64,000 nt of DNA from Pseudomonas laurentiana (GTDB lineage Bacteria; Pseudomonadota; Gammaproteobacteria; Pseudomonadales; Pseudomonadaceae): the NCBI RefSeq assembly GCF_014648275.1, contig NZ_BMQU01000012.1, positions 103,088 through 167,087 of the forward strand, written 5' to 3'. Made by a program: the position numbers and the translations under genes. Shown here one piece after another: positions 33,669 through 42,858 of this stretch. The notes below the pieces were generated by a model. That model worked only from the letters and a program-made list of their open reading frames with translations. It was not told the DNA's origin and did not search any database. Each line of letters begins with the position of its first letter. Position 1 is the stretch's first letter.

Positions 33669-33694
33669 CATCGCGGGCAAGTCCGCTCCCACAC
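33669..33694. repeat. REP-type palindromic element
   Basis: ATCGCGGGCAAGTCCGCTCCC followed by ACAC matches the Pseudomonas REP consensus (GCGGGCAAGCCCGCTCCCAC), in the convergent gap between comEA-like and DUF2897. A degraded inverted partner follows to about 33722. Confidence 0.7.
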
Positions 33695-33724
33695 GTTTTT
33701 GGGGGCGAGCTCGCACCCACAGGT

Positions 33725-33892
33725 TTAGCGGTCCTTGGCGTCTTTGGCGTCCATTTCGGCGTTGCGTTCGTGGATGCGTTTGAGCTGTTCTTCGGTCAGC
33801 GGCAGTTTTTGCGCGGTGTCGCGCAGCAGCATCAGGCCGCCAATGATGGAGCCAAGGGCAACCACCAGGATCAACCAGGCATACCAGGGCAT
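33725..33892 (-). CDS. DUF2897 family small membrane protein
   Basis: A 55-residue protein, MPWYAWLILVVALGSIIGG and so on: one N-terminal membrane helix and a charged tail (LTEEQLKRIHERNAEMDAKD). The ATG at 33892 has GGAGA upstream on the minus strand; the longer frame to 34039 lacks support. This family is widespread in Pseudomonas just before pyrF; its function is unknown. A stop-containing copy lies at 30673. Confidence 0.85.
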   Translation of the reverse strand: MPWYAWLILVVALGSIIGGLMLLRDTAQKLPLTEEQLKRIHERNAEMDAKDAKDR

Positions 33893-34037
33893 AGGGTTCT
33901 CCTTGTCCAGCGTTGGATGTATAGCTTCAGTATAAGAGGGCCAGCGGATTGACGGCGAATTCGTGATCAGTGGCCCCCCTTGCGCTGCTGCATCGGCTAC
34001 AATGCGCGCCGATTTCGACTTGCCAAGAGACTTGCCC

Positions 34038-34739
34038 ATGTCCGTCTGCCAGACGCCTATTATCGTCGCCCTGGATTTCCCTTCCCGTGACGCCGCCCTG
34101 AAGCTGGCCGATCAGCTGGACCCGAGCCTGTGCCGGGTCAAAGTCGGTAAGGAGCTGTTCACCAGCAGCGGTTCGGGCATCGTCGAGACCCTGTGTGAGA
34201 AGGGCTTCGAGGTGTTTCTCGACCTGAAATTCCACGACATTCCGAACACCACCGCCATGGCTGTCAAAGCGGCTGCCGAGATGGGCGTGTGGATGGTTAA
34301 CGTGCACTGTTCTGGCGGCCTGCGCATGATGACGGCCTGCCGTGAGGTGCTGGCTCAGCGCAGCGGCCCACAGCCACTGCTGATTGGTGTCACCGTGCTC
34401 ACCAGCATGGAGCGTGAAGACCTGGCCGGCATCGGTCTGGACATCGAGCCGCAAGAGCAGGTGCTGCGCCTCGCTGCGCTGGCCGAGAAGGCCGGAATGG
34501 ACGGCCTGGTCTGCTCGGCACTGGAGGCCCCGGCGCTGAAGGCGGCTCACCCGGCGCTGCAACTGGTCACCCCGGGTATCCGCCCGGCGGGCAGCGCCCA
34601 GGACGATCAGCGCCGTATCCTCACGCCACGTCAGGCGCTGGATGCGGGCTCCGACTACCTGGTGATCGGTCGCCCGATCAGCCAGGCCGCCGATCCAGCC
34701 AAGGCGCTGGCCGACGTGGTTGCCGAGATCAGGGCTTAA
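34038..34739 (+). CDS. pyrF: Orotidine-5'-phosphate decarboxylase
   Basis: A 233-residue TIM barrel with [15 protein letters not shown], the catalytic [12 protein letters not shown] (Asp-x-Lys-x-x-Asp) and the end motif VTPGIRP...DQRRILTP and YLVIGRPIS. It catalyses the last step of UMP synthesis. ATG 34038 gives the family's usual length; the frame is open 25 codons further upstream. Its last 11 bases overlap the 3' end of the convergent oxidoreductase gene. This is the functional copy, as the relative at 31026 is broken. Confidence 0.95.
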   Translation: MSVCQTPIIVALDFPSRDAALKLADQLDPSLCRVKVGKELFTSSGSGIVETLCEKGFEVFLDLKFHDIPNTTAMAVKAAAEMGVWMVNVHCSGGLRMMTACREVLAQRSGPQPLLIGVTVLTSMEREDLAGIGLDIEPQEQVLRLAALAEKAGMDGLVCSALEAPALKAAHPALQLVTPGIRPAGSAQDDQRRILTPRQALDAGSDYLVIGRPISQAADPAKALADVVAEIRA

Positions 34740-35733
34740 GCACCAGCTTGCCGAAATTTTCCCCGCTAAACAGCTTCAACAGTGTTTCGGGGAAAGTTTC
34801 CAGCCCTTCGACCACGTCCTCCCGGCTTTTCAGCCTGCCGGTAGCCAGCCAGCCGGCGATTTCCTGCCCCGCGGCGGCAAACTGTGGGGCGTGGTCCATC
34901 ACCACAAAGCCTTCCATCCGTGCCCGATTCACCAGTAGCGACAGGTAGTTGGCCGGTCCCTTGACCGCCTGTTTGTTGTTGTACTGGCTGATGGCGCCGC
35001 AAATCACCACCCGCGCCTTGAAGTTCAGGCGGCTGAGCACGGCATCCAGGATGTCGCCGCCAACGTTGTCGAAATAGATATCCACACCCTTGGGGCACTC
35101 GCGCTTGAGGCCTTCCAGTACATTTTCGGCCTTGTAGTCGATGACCCCATCGAAGCCCAGTTCATCGACCAGGTAGCGGCACTTGTCCTGACCACCGGCA
35201 ATCCCGACCACGCGGCATCCTTTGATCTTGGCGATCTGCCCGGCAATGCTACCCACCGCACCGGCTGCGCCGGATATCACCACGGTTTCGCCAGCCTTGG
35301 GCGCGCCGACGTCCAGCAGGGCGAAGTAGGCCGTCATACCGGTCATGCCCAGAGCCGACAGGTAACGCGGCAGTGGTGCCAGTCGTGGGTCGATTGTGTA
35401 GAAGCCTTTGGGCGCGCCGACGAAGTAGTCTTGCACGCCAAGTGCGCCGTTGACGTAGTCGCCCACGGCGAAGTCCGGGTGTTTGGAGGCGATCACTTCG
35501 CCAACGCCCAGGGCACGCATGACCTCACCGAGTGCCACCGGCGGAATGTACGACTTGCCCTCATTCATCCAGCCGCGCATGGCCGGGTCCAGTGACAGGT
35601 AGAGGTTCTTGACCAGCACCTGGCCGTCTGCCGGTTCCTCGACGGGCACTTGTTCAAAGGTGAAATCATCTCGCGTCACGGCGCCCACCGGGCGTTTGGC
35701 GAGCAGGAAGCGGCGATTGTTCAAGGCGGTCAT
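34729..35733 (-). CDS. NADP-dependent zinc-free oxidoreductase (CurA/leukotriene-B4-dehydrogenase-like)
   Basis: A 334-residue medium-chain dehydrogenase/reductase. ATG 35733 ([17 protein letters not shown]) fits family starts; the frame runs on to 35793. It contains [11 protein letters not shown], the nucleotide motif [37 protein letters not shown] (NADP-binding Lys/Tyr), [16 protein letters not shown] and [10 protein letters not shown]. These are marks of the CurA/PTGR-type enoyl or enone reductases, which lack zinc. The physiological substrate is unknown. Convergent with pyrF with an 11-base overlap. Confidence 0.9.
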   Translation of the reverse strand: MTALNNRRFLLAKRPVGAVTRDDFTFEQVPVEEPADGQVLVKNLYLSLDPAMRGWMNEGKSYIPPVALGEVMRALGVGEVIASKHPDFAVGDYVNGALGVQDYFVGAPKGFYTIDPRLAPLPRYLSALGMTGMTAYFALLDVGAPKAGETVVISGAAGAVGSIAGQIAKIKGCRVVGIAGGQDKCRYLVDELGFDGVIDYKAENVLEGLKRECPKGVDIYFDNVGGDILDAVLSRLNFKARVVICGAISQYNNKQAVKGPANYLSLLVNRARMEGFVVMDHAPQFAAAGQEIAGWLATGRLKSREDVVEGLETFPETLLKLFSGENFGKLVLKP

Positions 35734-36064
35734 GGCGTAGCTCTCTGGTGGAAGGTAAAGCCTGTTCATAGACCCTGTGGGCGGTATCGGCAAGGGTTAG
35801 CGTTCGGCGAAATACCCGACGATTGATACCGGTGATTGAGTCTTGGCGGTATTTGACGGAAGCCGGTTGCACTGTGCGGAAGGCGTTTTCAGGCGTTGCC
35901 CCAGGCATCGCCAGCACGACCTCCGGGTTTCTGAAAACGACGTGTGTCTAGCTTTTTGCCATTATTCCGACGCCAAAGGCTTGTGCGGCGGCTTGCGTGA
36001 TTGCCACTCTGCGTCCTGGGGATTGTCCGGGGTTTCCGGGATAGCAGCAGGGGAGCGGGGCGCA
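35734..36064. other. Divergent intergenic region before the chemoreceptor gene
   Basis: 331 bases between divergently transcribed genes. The chemoreceptor frame stays open through part of it (from 35843), but the translated sequence is Cys/Arg-rich and unlike a receptor N-terminus, so it is taken as leader. No clear sigma-28 or sigma-70 promoter could be picked. Confidence 0.4.
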
Positions 36065-38011
36065 ATGAATTCGGCCAGCAAGGGTGGTTTTGCCAATTGG
36101 GGAATGGCCCGCAAGATGGGCCTTGGGTTTAGCCTGGTGTTGCTGTTGACGACACTGGTGGCAGGGTTGGGTGTCGCGGCCTTGTTGGGTGTTGGCAAAC
36201 GCTTCGATGGCCTCAAGCAAATGACTGCGGTCAACGATGCCTTGCTGCAGGTACGCCTGCGAGAGCAGACCTACGCACTGACCTCCGATCCCAAGGCGGT
36301 TGAAGCCTTGCACCAAGGCGTGGAGGTTCTACAGACGCAGGCCCGTGAACTGCCGCAGCTTGCCAGTGCCGATGTTGAACAGGCGTTGGCGGCCTATCGT
36401 CAGGCATTCGACCAGTTCGTCGAGTTGACGCAGGCCAAGGAGCTGGCGCTGGACATGGCCAATTGGTCGGTCTCCAGCGTGGCCAATAACCTGGACGTGT
36501 TGCAAGCCGGGCTTGCGGATGACGGCACCTGGACCCTGAAAGACTCTCAGGGTGCGCGAGGGGCGGAGTTCGTTGAGCAGGCCGGCCAGGTCGCACAGGT
36601 GGCACGGCTGATGCTGCTGGCCATGGACGAGGCCCGGGTACGGCTGGAGCAGAATCGCAAGGGTGCAGAGGACGTCCGTCAGGGACATATCGAGCAAGCG
36701 GAGCAGGCGGCGGCACTGGTCGAGCAGTTGAAGAGTAGTGTGCAGGACGCCGGTTACCAGAGCGTGCTCGCTGAAGTGGCGACTCATATCGCCAGCTTTG
36801 GCGAGAAGCTTGGTGAATACACCGACCTGCTGGGTCGCGAACAACAACTCAAACAGCAGCTGCAGCAGCGCGCCGAGCAGGTCATGGCGCAGGTCGACCA
36901 CGCGTCGACCGCCGAAGAGGCGGCAATGCAGGCTGAGCTTGGGCGAAACACCTGGCTGATTATCGCTGCCTCGCTGTTGGCGTTGGTGGTCGGTATCGTT
37001 GCTGCGTTGTTGATTACCCGGGCAATCGTTGGCCCGCTGCGCCGGGTGATTGGTCGTGCTCAGCAGATCGCGGCCGGTGACTTGAGCGGCGACATTGCGG
37101 TCGACCGGCATGATGAGGTGGGGCAGTTGCTATTGGCCATGCAGCAGATGGGCAGTGGCCTGGCGGGTATCGTCAGCGGTTTGCAGGTGGGGATCGAGCA
37201 GTTGGCCGGCAATGCTCAATCGTTGTCGGCCGTCACCGAACAGACTAACCGAGAGGTCAGCAGCCAGAAGGAAGAAACCGAACAGGTCGCCACGGCCATG
37301 CACCAGATGACTGCGACCGTCCACGATGTGGCGCGCAATGCCGAAGAGGCCGCGCAAGCGGCGCAGTCAGCGGACGACAAGGTTGAGAGTGGCCAACAGG
37401 TGGTGCGTCAGAGCATGCAGCGTATCGAGGCATTGGCCAGTGCCTCGGCGTCGGCCAGTGAAGGTATCGAGCGCTTGAGCGCCGAGGTGCAGAACATCGG
37501 CAAGGTGCTGGAGGTGATCAAGAGCGTGGCCGAGCAAACCAACCTGCTGGCGCTCAATGCGGCCATCGAAGCGGCGCGGGCAGGCGAGCAGGGGCGTGGG
37601 TTTGCGGTGGTCGCCGATGAGGTGCGCGCATTGGCCAAGCGTACCCAGCAGTCCACAGAGGAAATTGAGCGGCTGGTCAGCAGCCTGCGCAGCAATGCCC
37701 AGGCGTCGGTCGAACAGATCCAGGGCAGTGGTGAGCTGGTCAAGCTGGCCGTTGCCGATGCGCTGCAGACAGAGAGTGCCCTGGGCAGCATCGCGGCGGC
37801 GGTGTCGTTGATTCAGCAGATGAACCAACAGATTGCTGCCGCTGCCGAGCAGCAGAGCTCGGTGGCAGAGGAGATCAACCGTAGTGTCAGCAATATTCGC
37901 AGCAGTGCCGATCAGTCCGCGCTGGCCATGCAGGGCAATGCCAGTTCAAGTATCGAACTGGCACAACTGGGCACCGAGTTGAAAGGGATGGTTGGGCATT
38001 TTCGCTTGTGA
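36065..38011 (+). CDS. Methyl-accepting chemotaxis protein with large helical sensor
   Basis: A 648-residue receptor. The first membrane helix is at about 19-41 ([21 protein letters not shown]). A periplasmic sensor of about 250 residues is almost entirely helical and Gln/Ala/Leu-rich, as in HBM (helical bimodular) sensors of McpS type. The second membrane helix is at about 295-317, followed by HAMP ([21 protein letters not shown]) and a signalling domain with the conserved hairpin tip [22 protein letters not shown] 36065 is chosen because the first helix follows shortly after; longer frames add an implausible leader. McpS relatives sense TCA-cycle intermediates, but ligand specificity cannot be read here. 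Confidence 0.92.
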   Translation: MNSASKGGFANWGMARKMGLGFSLVLLLTTLVAGLGVAALLGVGKRFDGLKQMTAVNDALLQVRLREQTYALTSDPKAVEALHQGVEVLQTQARELPQLASADVEQALAAYRQAFDQFVELTQAKELALDMANWSVSSVANNLDVLQAGLADDGTWTLKDSQGARGAEFVEQAGQVAQVARLMLLAMDEARVRLEQNRKGAEDVRQGHIEQAEQAAALVEQLKSSVQDAGYQSVLAEVATHIASFGEKLGEYTDLLGREQQLKQQLQQRAEQVMAQVDHASTAEEAAMQAELGRNTWLIIAASLLALVVGIVAALLITRAIVGPLRRVIGRAQQIAAGDLSGDIAVDRHDEVGQLLLAMQQMGSGLAGIVSGLQVGIEQLAGNAQSLSAVTEQTNREVSSQKEETEQVATAMHQMTATVHDVARNAEEAAQAAQSADDKVESGQQVVRQSMQRIEALASASASASEGIERLSAEVQNIGKVLEVIKSVAEQTNLLALNAAIEAARAGEQGRGFAVVADEVRALAKRTQQSTEEIERLVSSLRSNAQASVEQIQGSGELVKLAVADALQTESALGSIAAAVSLIQQMNQQIAAAAEQQSSVAEEINRSVSNIRSSADQSALAMQGNASSSIELAQLGTELKGMVGHFRL

Positions 38012-38054
38012 GGGGCTTGTGAGGGGTGGCGCTGCCAACCCTAGGCCGCTGCGG

Positions 38055-39248
38055 TCAGGCGGCCTTGCGCCAGTTCAGAATCATCAGTGTCAGCACCCCG
38101 GCCACGATGCCCCAGAACGCCGAACCCACGGAAAATAGTGTAAAGCCCGACGCCGTGACCATAAAGGTGATCAGTGCCGCTTCACGCTCCTTGGCTTCGT
38201 TCATGGCCACGGTCAACCCGTTCATGATCGAGCCAAACAGCGCCAGGGCGGCAATCGACAGCACCAGCTCCTTGGGCAGCGCCGCGAACAACGCCGCCAG
38301 CGTCGCCCCGAACACCCCGGCGATACCGTAGAAAATCCCGCACCAGACGGCGGCGGTGTAGCGTTTGTTCGGGTCTTCGTGGGCGTGCGGGCCTGTGCAG
38401 ATGGCCGCACTGATAGCAGCCAGGTTGATGCCGTGTGAACCGAACGGTGCCAGTACCAGTGAGGCCAGGCCGGTGACCGTAATCAGTGGTGAGGCCGGTA
38501 CTTGATAGCCATCGGCACGCAGTACGGCTACCCCTGGCATGTTCTGTGAGGTCATGGCGACGACAAACAGCGGGATACCGATGCTGATGGTGGCGGCGAG
38601 AGAGAAAGACGGGGTTGTCCACACCGGCGTTGCCACTTCCAGGCTGAAGCCGCTGAAGTCCAGCAGGCCAAGGGCGCCGGACAGCGCCGTACCCACCAAC
38701 AACGCCGCGAGTACCGCATAGCGTGGCGAGATGCGTTTGATCACCAGGTAGCTGAAGAACATTCCCAGCACCAGCAGCGTGCGGTGTTGGGCTGCAATGA
38801 AAATCTCGCTGCCGATCTTGAACAGAATGCCCGCCAGCAAGGCCGACGCCAGCGAGGCCGGGATGCGCTTGACCAAGCGCTCGAAGCTCCCGGTCAGGCC
38901 GCAGATCACCACCAGCAGGGCACAGGTGATGTAGGCACCGATGGCTTCGCCATAGCTGACGCCCCCCAGGCTGGTGATCAATAGCGCTGCGCCCGGGGTT
39001 GACCAGGCGATGGTCACTGGCGTGCGATAGCGCAGCGACAGGCCGATGCTGCATGCGGCCATGCCAATCGACAGGGCCCAGATCCAGGAAGAAATTTGCC
39101 CGCTGCTAAGCCCTGCCGCCTGACCTGCCTGGAACATCAACACCAGCGAACTGGTGTAGCCGGTGAGCATGGCGATAAAGCCGGCGACCACCGCTGAAGG
39201 GGAGGAGTCGGCCAGCGGGCGCAGGTGCGCAGAAGTGGCGTCGGTCAT
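38055..39248 (-). CDS. BenE-family benzoate/H+ symporter-like membrane transporter
   Basis: A 397-residue protein with about twelve hydrophobic segments. FIAMLTGYTSSLVLMFQAGQAAGL at the N-terminus, TIAWSTPGAALL, ALLAGILFKIG, VVAMTSQNMPGVAVL and APFGSHGINLAAISAAICTG are hallmark BenE blocks. Family members import aromatic acids such as benzoate with protons, but no benzoate catabolic gene is nearby, so the substrate is open. Convergent with the chemoreceptor and divergent from the GST gene. Confidence 0.9.
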   Translation of the reverse strand: MTDATSAHLRPLADSSPSAVVAGFIAMLTGYTSSLVLMFQAGQAAGLSSGQISSWIWALSIGMAACSIGLSLRYRTPVTIAWSTPGAALLITSLGGVSYGEAIGAYITCALLVVICGLTGSFERLVKRIPASLASALLAGILFKIGSEIFIAAQHRTLLVLGMFFSYLVIKRISPRYAVLAALLVGTALSGALGLLDFSGFSLEVATPVWTTPSFSLAATISIGIPLFVVAMTSQNMPGVAVLRADGYQVPASPLITVTGLASLVLAPFGSHGINLAAISAAICTGPHAHEDPNKRYTAAVWCGIFYGIAGVFGATLAALFAALPKELVLSIAALALFGSIMNGLTVAMNEAKEREAALITFMVTASGFTLFSVGSAFWGIVAGVLTLMILNWRKAA

Positions 39249-39395
39249 GCGGGCATTCCTTGTACGTCTGTAAGCAGATTTTTCAGACTAACCTGCACTA
39301 CCGTGATGTTTGCAGTACAGCAATCGTTGCATTTAGCCGTACAGTCACCAACTATTACAGACAGTTTCGTTTCAGCACTCAAAAGGGGAGGGGAA

Positions 39396-39998
39396 ATGTA
39401 CAAGGTCTATGGTGATTACCAGTCGGGCAACTGCTACAAGATCAAGCTGATGCTCCACCTGTTGAACCTGCCCTATGAGTGGCATCCCATCAACATTCTC
39501 AATGGCGACACCGAAACGCCCGAATTTCTGGCCAAGAACCCTAATGGCAAGGTGCCTGTGTTGGAACTTGAGGACGGCACCTGCCTGTGGGAGTCCAATG
39601 CCATTCTGAACTTCCTCGCTGACGGCACGGAGTATCTGCCGACGGAACCGCGCCTGCGCACCCAAGTGTTGCAGTGGCAGTTTTTCGAGCAGTACAGCCA
39701 TGAGCCATACGTGGCCGTGGCGCGTTTCATTCAGTTCTACCTGGGGCTACCAGAGGAGCGCCTGGATGAATACAAGAAGCTGCAAAAGGGTGGTCACAAG
39801 GCACTGCGGGTGATGGAGAAGCAGCTGCAGCTGACACCTTATCTGGTGGGCGACGACTATTCGATTGCCGATGTGGCCTTGTATGCCTACACCCATGTCG
39901 CCCATGAAGGCGGCTTCGACCTTTCCGGTTACCCGGCGATCCAGGCGTGGCTCAAGCGCGTGGCCAGCCACCCACGCCATGTGGCCATGCTGGGCTAA
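39396..39998 (+). CDS. Glutathione S-transferase family protein
   Basis: A 200-residue protein starting MYKVYGDYQSGNCYKIKLML, with a thioredoxin-like N-domain (NGKVPVLELEDG, cis-Pro; LWESNAIL, the glutathione-gamma-Glu Ser) and a helical C-domain with YSIADVALYAYTHVA (the folding Asp motif). ATG 39396 follows GGGGAGGGG. It probably acts in glutathione-dependent detoxification; no specific substrate can be named. Convergent with the glutaredoxin gene at 40035. Confidence 0.9.
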   Translation: MYKVYGDYQSGNCYKIKLMLHLLNLPYEWHPINILNGDTETPEFLAKNPNGKVPVLELEDGTCLWESNAILNFLADGTEYLPTEPRLRTQVLQWQFFEQYSHEPYVAVARFIQFYLGLPEERLDEYKKLQKGGHKALRVMEKQLQLTPYLVGDDYSIADVALYAYTHVAHEGGFDLSGYPAIQAWLKRVASHPRHVAMLG

Positions 39999-40034
39999 CT
40001 ACCCTGAAGTCGCGGCGCCTGCGATGGCGTCGCT

Positions 40035-40406
40035 TCAGGCCGCCGAGAAGCGTTGATCCAGGTACGCAATGATCGCCTTGGATTCATACATCCAGGTGGT
40101 TTCGCCATTTTCTTCGATACGCAGGCACGGCACTTTAATCCGTCCGCCACCTTCAAGCAGGGCCTGGCGATGCTGTTCGTCGTTCTTTGCATCACGCAGG
40201 GCCACCGGTACGTTCAGGCGGTGCAGGGTACGGCGGGTCTTGACGCAGAAGGGGCAGGCGTGAAACTGATACAGCGTCAGGCCTTTTGCATGCTGTTCGA
40301 TCTTGGCTTGTGCGGCAGGGTCACGCTTGAGCTTGCGCGGGCGGGTGATCAGGTCGAGAACGACGATCAGTTGGCCTAGGCCAATGCGAAGGGCTTTGAC
40401 GATCAT
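40035..40406 (-). CDS. Glutaredoxin-like protein with N-terminal hydrophobic segment
   Basis: A 123-residue protein. Residues about 5-20 are hydrophobic (LRIGLGQLIVVLDLI) and followed by basic residues, suggesting membrane attachment with the rest in the cytoplasm. The glutaredoxin/GST-N domain follows with LYQFHACPFCVKTRR (CPFC active site), IKVPCLRIE (cis-Pro) and MYESKAIIAYLDQRF. It probably reduces disulfides with glutathione. It follows folE on the same strand but is separated from it by a terminator. Confidence 0.88.
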   Translation of the reverse strand: MIVKALRIGLGQLIVVLDLITRPRKLKRDPAAQAKIEQHAKGLTLYQFHACPFCVKTRRTLHRLNVPVALRDAKNDEQHRQALLEGGGRIKVPCLRIEENGETTWMYESKAIIAYLDQRFSAA

Positions 40407-40425
40407 GGCTGCTTCTCACAATAAA

Positions 40426-40449
40426 AAGCCGACCCCGTGAGGTCGGCTT
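40426..40449 (-). terminator. Rho-independent terminator of folE
   Basis: A 9-bp stem AAGCCGACC/GGTCGGCTT with a 6-base loop. Read on the minus strand it is followed by TTTATTG, so it ends folE transcription. It lies between folE (stop 40466) and the glutaredoxin gene. Confidence 0.85.
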
Positions 40450-40465
40450 GAAGGTGTACAACCGA

Positions 40466-41011
40466 TCACTTGATCAGGTTGAGGAACTCGCTGCGGGTGG
40501 CGGCATTTTCACGGAACTCGCCCAGCATCACCGAGGTGACCATGGAGGAGTTCTGCTTTTCTACGCCGCGCATCATCATGCACATGTGTTTGGCTTCAAT
40601 GACTACGGCCACGCCGAGGGCGCCAGTCACTTGCTGGACTGCATCGGCGATCTGGCGGCTGAGGTTTTCCTGGATCTGCAGGCGCCGGGCGTACATGTCG
40701 ACGATACGCGCGACTTTCGACAGGCCCAGGACCTTGCCGGCCGGGATGTAGGCGACATGCGCCTTGCCGATGAACGGCAGCAGGTGGTGCTCGCACAGCG
40801 AGTACAGCTCGATGTCCTTGACCAGGACCATTTCGCTGTTGTCGGAGCTGAACAGCGCTCCGTTGGTCACTTCTTCCAGGGTTTGGGAATAACCGCGGCA
40901 AAGGTACTGCATAGCCTTCGCGGCACGCTTGGGCGTGTCGAGCAGGCCCTCGCGGGAGACATCCTCGCCCAGTTGGCCGAGGATCGCGGTGTAGTTCTGT
41001 TCCAGGGACAT
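40466..41011 (-). CDS. folE: GTP cyclohydrolase I
   Basis: A 181-residue protein with [21 protein letters not shown] (zinc Cys and His pair), [20 protein letters not shown] and the second zinc Cys in HMCMMMRGV. It forms dihydroneopterin triphosphate from GTP for folate. ATG 41011 ([11 protein letters not shown]) is preferred to the Pro-rich extension from 41077. Length and motifs are complete. Confidence 0.95.
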   Translation of the reverse strand: MSLEQNYTAILGQLGEDVSREGLLDTPKRAAKAMQYLCRGYSQTLEEVTNGALFSSDNSEMVLVKDIELYSLCEHHLLPFIGKAHVAYIPAGKVLGLSKVARIVDMYARRLQIQENLSRQIADAVQQVTGALGVAVVIEAKHMCMMMRGVEKQNSSMVTSVMLGEFRENAATRSEFLNLIK

Positions 41012-41080
41012 GGATCTACCTGTGGGGAATAATCGCAAACGCGAAGGGTACGGCGGCGGCGGCGGCGCTGCAAGCACAGC

Positions 41081-41638
41081 TTACTCGTCGCGCCCTTCGA
41101 GCATGGTGCGTTTGAGCATTACATACACCGCCCCGGTGCCACCGTGGCGGGCCTGGCACGAGGTGAAACCCAGTACCTGTGGATGTTGACGCAGCCAGGT
41201 ATTGACGTGGCTCTTGATCATGGGTCGTTTGCCGTCCAGGCGTACCGCCTTGCCGTGGGTGACCCGTACGCAGCGCACCTCGAAGCGGGTGGCTTCGGCA
41301 AGGAAGTCCCAGAGGGTTTCCCGGGCTTTTTCCACGCTCATGCCGTGCAGATCGAGGCTGCCTTCAAAGGCGATCTGCCCAAGCTTGAGCTTGCGCATCT
41401 GGCTTTCCTGGACGCCATCACGGCTCCAGTGCAGGTCGTCTTCTGGGCCGACATCGATCACGAACTGGTCGGAAAGCCCGTCGACGATCGTCTGGTCGCT
41501 ACGCACGGTGGCCGCCTGGCGCAGGCCGGCCAGTTGCTTGCGGTCGGCCTTGGGTTTACCAATCTCGGCGCGATCGTGCTTGATCGGCTTGACGCCGCGC
41601 ACTTCGCTCTTGAACAGGGAAAAATCGTCGTCTTGCAT
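41081..41638 (-). CDS. Smr-domain protein
   Basis: A 185-residue protein. The N-terminal half is charged and probably disordered; the C-terminal Smr domain (about 90-180) shows SLDLHGMSVEKARETLWDFL and VRVTHGKAVR (LDxH and THGKG-like motifs), typical of MutS2-C/Smr nucleases. Stand-alone Smr proteins are reported as endonucleases acting on RNA or DNA. It sits directly upstream of folE on the same strand. Confidence 0.88.
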   Translation of the reverse strand: MQDDDFSLFKSEVRGVKPIKHDRAEIGKPKADRKQLAGLRQAATVRSDQTIVDGLSDQFVIDVGPEDDLHWSRDGVQESQMRKLKLGQIAFEGSLDLHGMSVEKARETLWDFLAEATRFEVRCVRVTHGKAVRLDGKRPMIKSHVNTWLRQHPQVLGFTSCQARHGGTGAVYVMLKRTMLEGRDE

Positions 41639-41691
41639 GTAAGCCTCCGCCTGGGCGGCGCAGTTTACGCGACTCCCCGCGTCTCGTTAAT

Positions 41692-42012
41692 TCAATCGTG
41701 CTTTTTCATCAAGTGTGGCGCCAGGTTCAGTTCCCGGCCGCGGCGCAGTCGTGCCCTGCAACGGCGCCAGAACCACACGCCCAGCCACAGCATCAACACG
41801 CCGCAGCCAGTGATGATGCCTGCTGCGGCACGGTTTGTAGTCAGCTCGCCCAAGGCGGGTGCATGGCCCAACAGGCTGGCGGTGCCGGCCATCGCCAACA
41901 GTACGCCAAGGGTTGCCAGCAGGGCCGAAAAAGCAGCCGCAAAACGCATTGACCAATTACGCGGTTCGCGTGAGCGAAGGCGCTTGGCGTCGAAACCATC
42001 GGATAACTTCAT
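41692..42012 (-). CDS. Unknown small membrane protein
   Basis: A 106-residue protein with two membrane helices (about 22-46, FAAAFSALLATLGVLLAMAG; and 62-82, AGIITGCGVLMLWLGVWFW) and a basic C-terminus. I do not recognise the family. It lies between Smr and the isochorismatase-like gene on the same strand. Confidence 0.72.
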   Translation of the reverse strand: MKLSDGFDAKRLRSREPRNWSMRFAAAFSALLATLGVLLAMAGTASLLGHAPALGELTTNRAAAGIITGCGVLMLWLGVWFWRRCRARLRRGRELNLAPHLMKKHD

Positions 42013-42080
42013 TCCGATTTCCTCTATGGATATCGGGCCTTCGACCTGAAAGTACCGATGTGGTTCCGCCAGCTGTCAGG

Positions 42081-42671
42081 TCAAATCAGGCTGGCGACTT
42101 GGGTCACACAGGCAAAGTTGTCGGCCATGATCGCCATTTCACTTTGCTGGATCTGCGCCGCCGGTATTACGCCGCCCTTGAAGGGTAGGTCACGGGTGGT
42201 GCAGGCGTCTTCGACCAGGGTGCAGCGGTAGCCGTAGTCCTTTGCCCGACGCACGGTGGTGCTGACACTGGAGTGGCTCATGAAGCCGCAGACAATCAGG
42301 TCCAGATGACCGAGTTTTTGCAGTTCTTCATGAAGCTTGGTGTTCTTGAACGCGTTAGGCATGCGTTTTTCGATGATGACTTCATCGCCCTGTGGCTCGA
42401 GGCCAGGGATGAACTCGCCACGTTCGCCCTGCGGGTCGAACAGGCCACCAACGGTACCGAGGTGGCGTACGTGAATCACTGGTCGACCGGCCTTGCGTGC
42501 CGCGTCGAGCAGTTTGCCGATGTTGGCCACGGCTTCGTCCATGCCCGACAGCGCCAGAGGACCGCTCAGGTACTCTTTCTGCGCATCGATAATCACCAGG
42601 CTGGCGTTACTCAGCTTCGCCGGCGGGTAACCGCGACCGCTGAGGTGGAACATCGTCATTGGAACGGACAT
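42081..42671 (-). CDS. Isochorismatase-superfamily protein lacking the usual cysteine
   Basis: A 196-residue protein from ATG 42671 (AAGGAG upstream); the frame runs on to 42746. VIIDAQKEY holds Asp29 and EKRMPNAF holds Lys102, two members of the family triad. The third position, normally Cys in GxMTxxCVxxT, reads GFMSHSSVSTT, so Ser135 replaces Cys; the cis-peptide neighbourhood otherwise looks normal. True isochorismatases also lack that Cys, while amidases of the family need it. It may therefore be a hydrolase of another type or an inactive relative. Divergent from prmB. Confidence 0.85.
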   Translation of the reverse strand: MSVPMTMFHLSGRGYPPAKLSNASLVIIDAQKEYLSGPLALSGMDEAVANIGKLLDAARKAGRPVIHVRHLGTVGGLFDPQGERGEFIPGLEPQGDEVIIEKRMPNAFKNTKLHEELQKLGHLDLIVCGFMSHSSVSTTVRRAKDYGYRCTLVEDACTTRDLPFKGGVIPAAQIQQSEMAIMADNFACVTQVASLI

Positions 42672-42858
42672 CAGGGGCTCCTTTGGATAGGGCTTTTCGC
42701 CTATTCTCCCCTGCTTGGACGCAGATGTGAATCGCTTAGCGTACAAGCAGCGTGGTTAGTGGCCTGCAGCTATGCCGGTCAATCGCTCAAGACGTCATGG
42801 GCCGCCATATTCCTGGCCAGGCTGTTAGAATCGTCGGTCGTTTTTTTAGGAGTCTACC

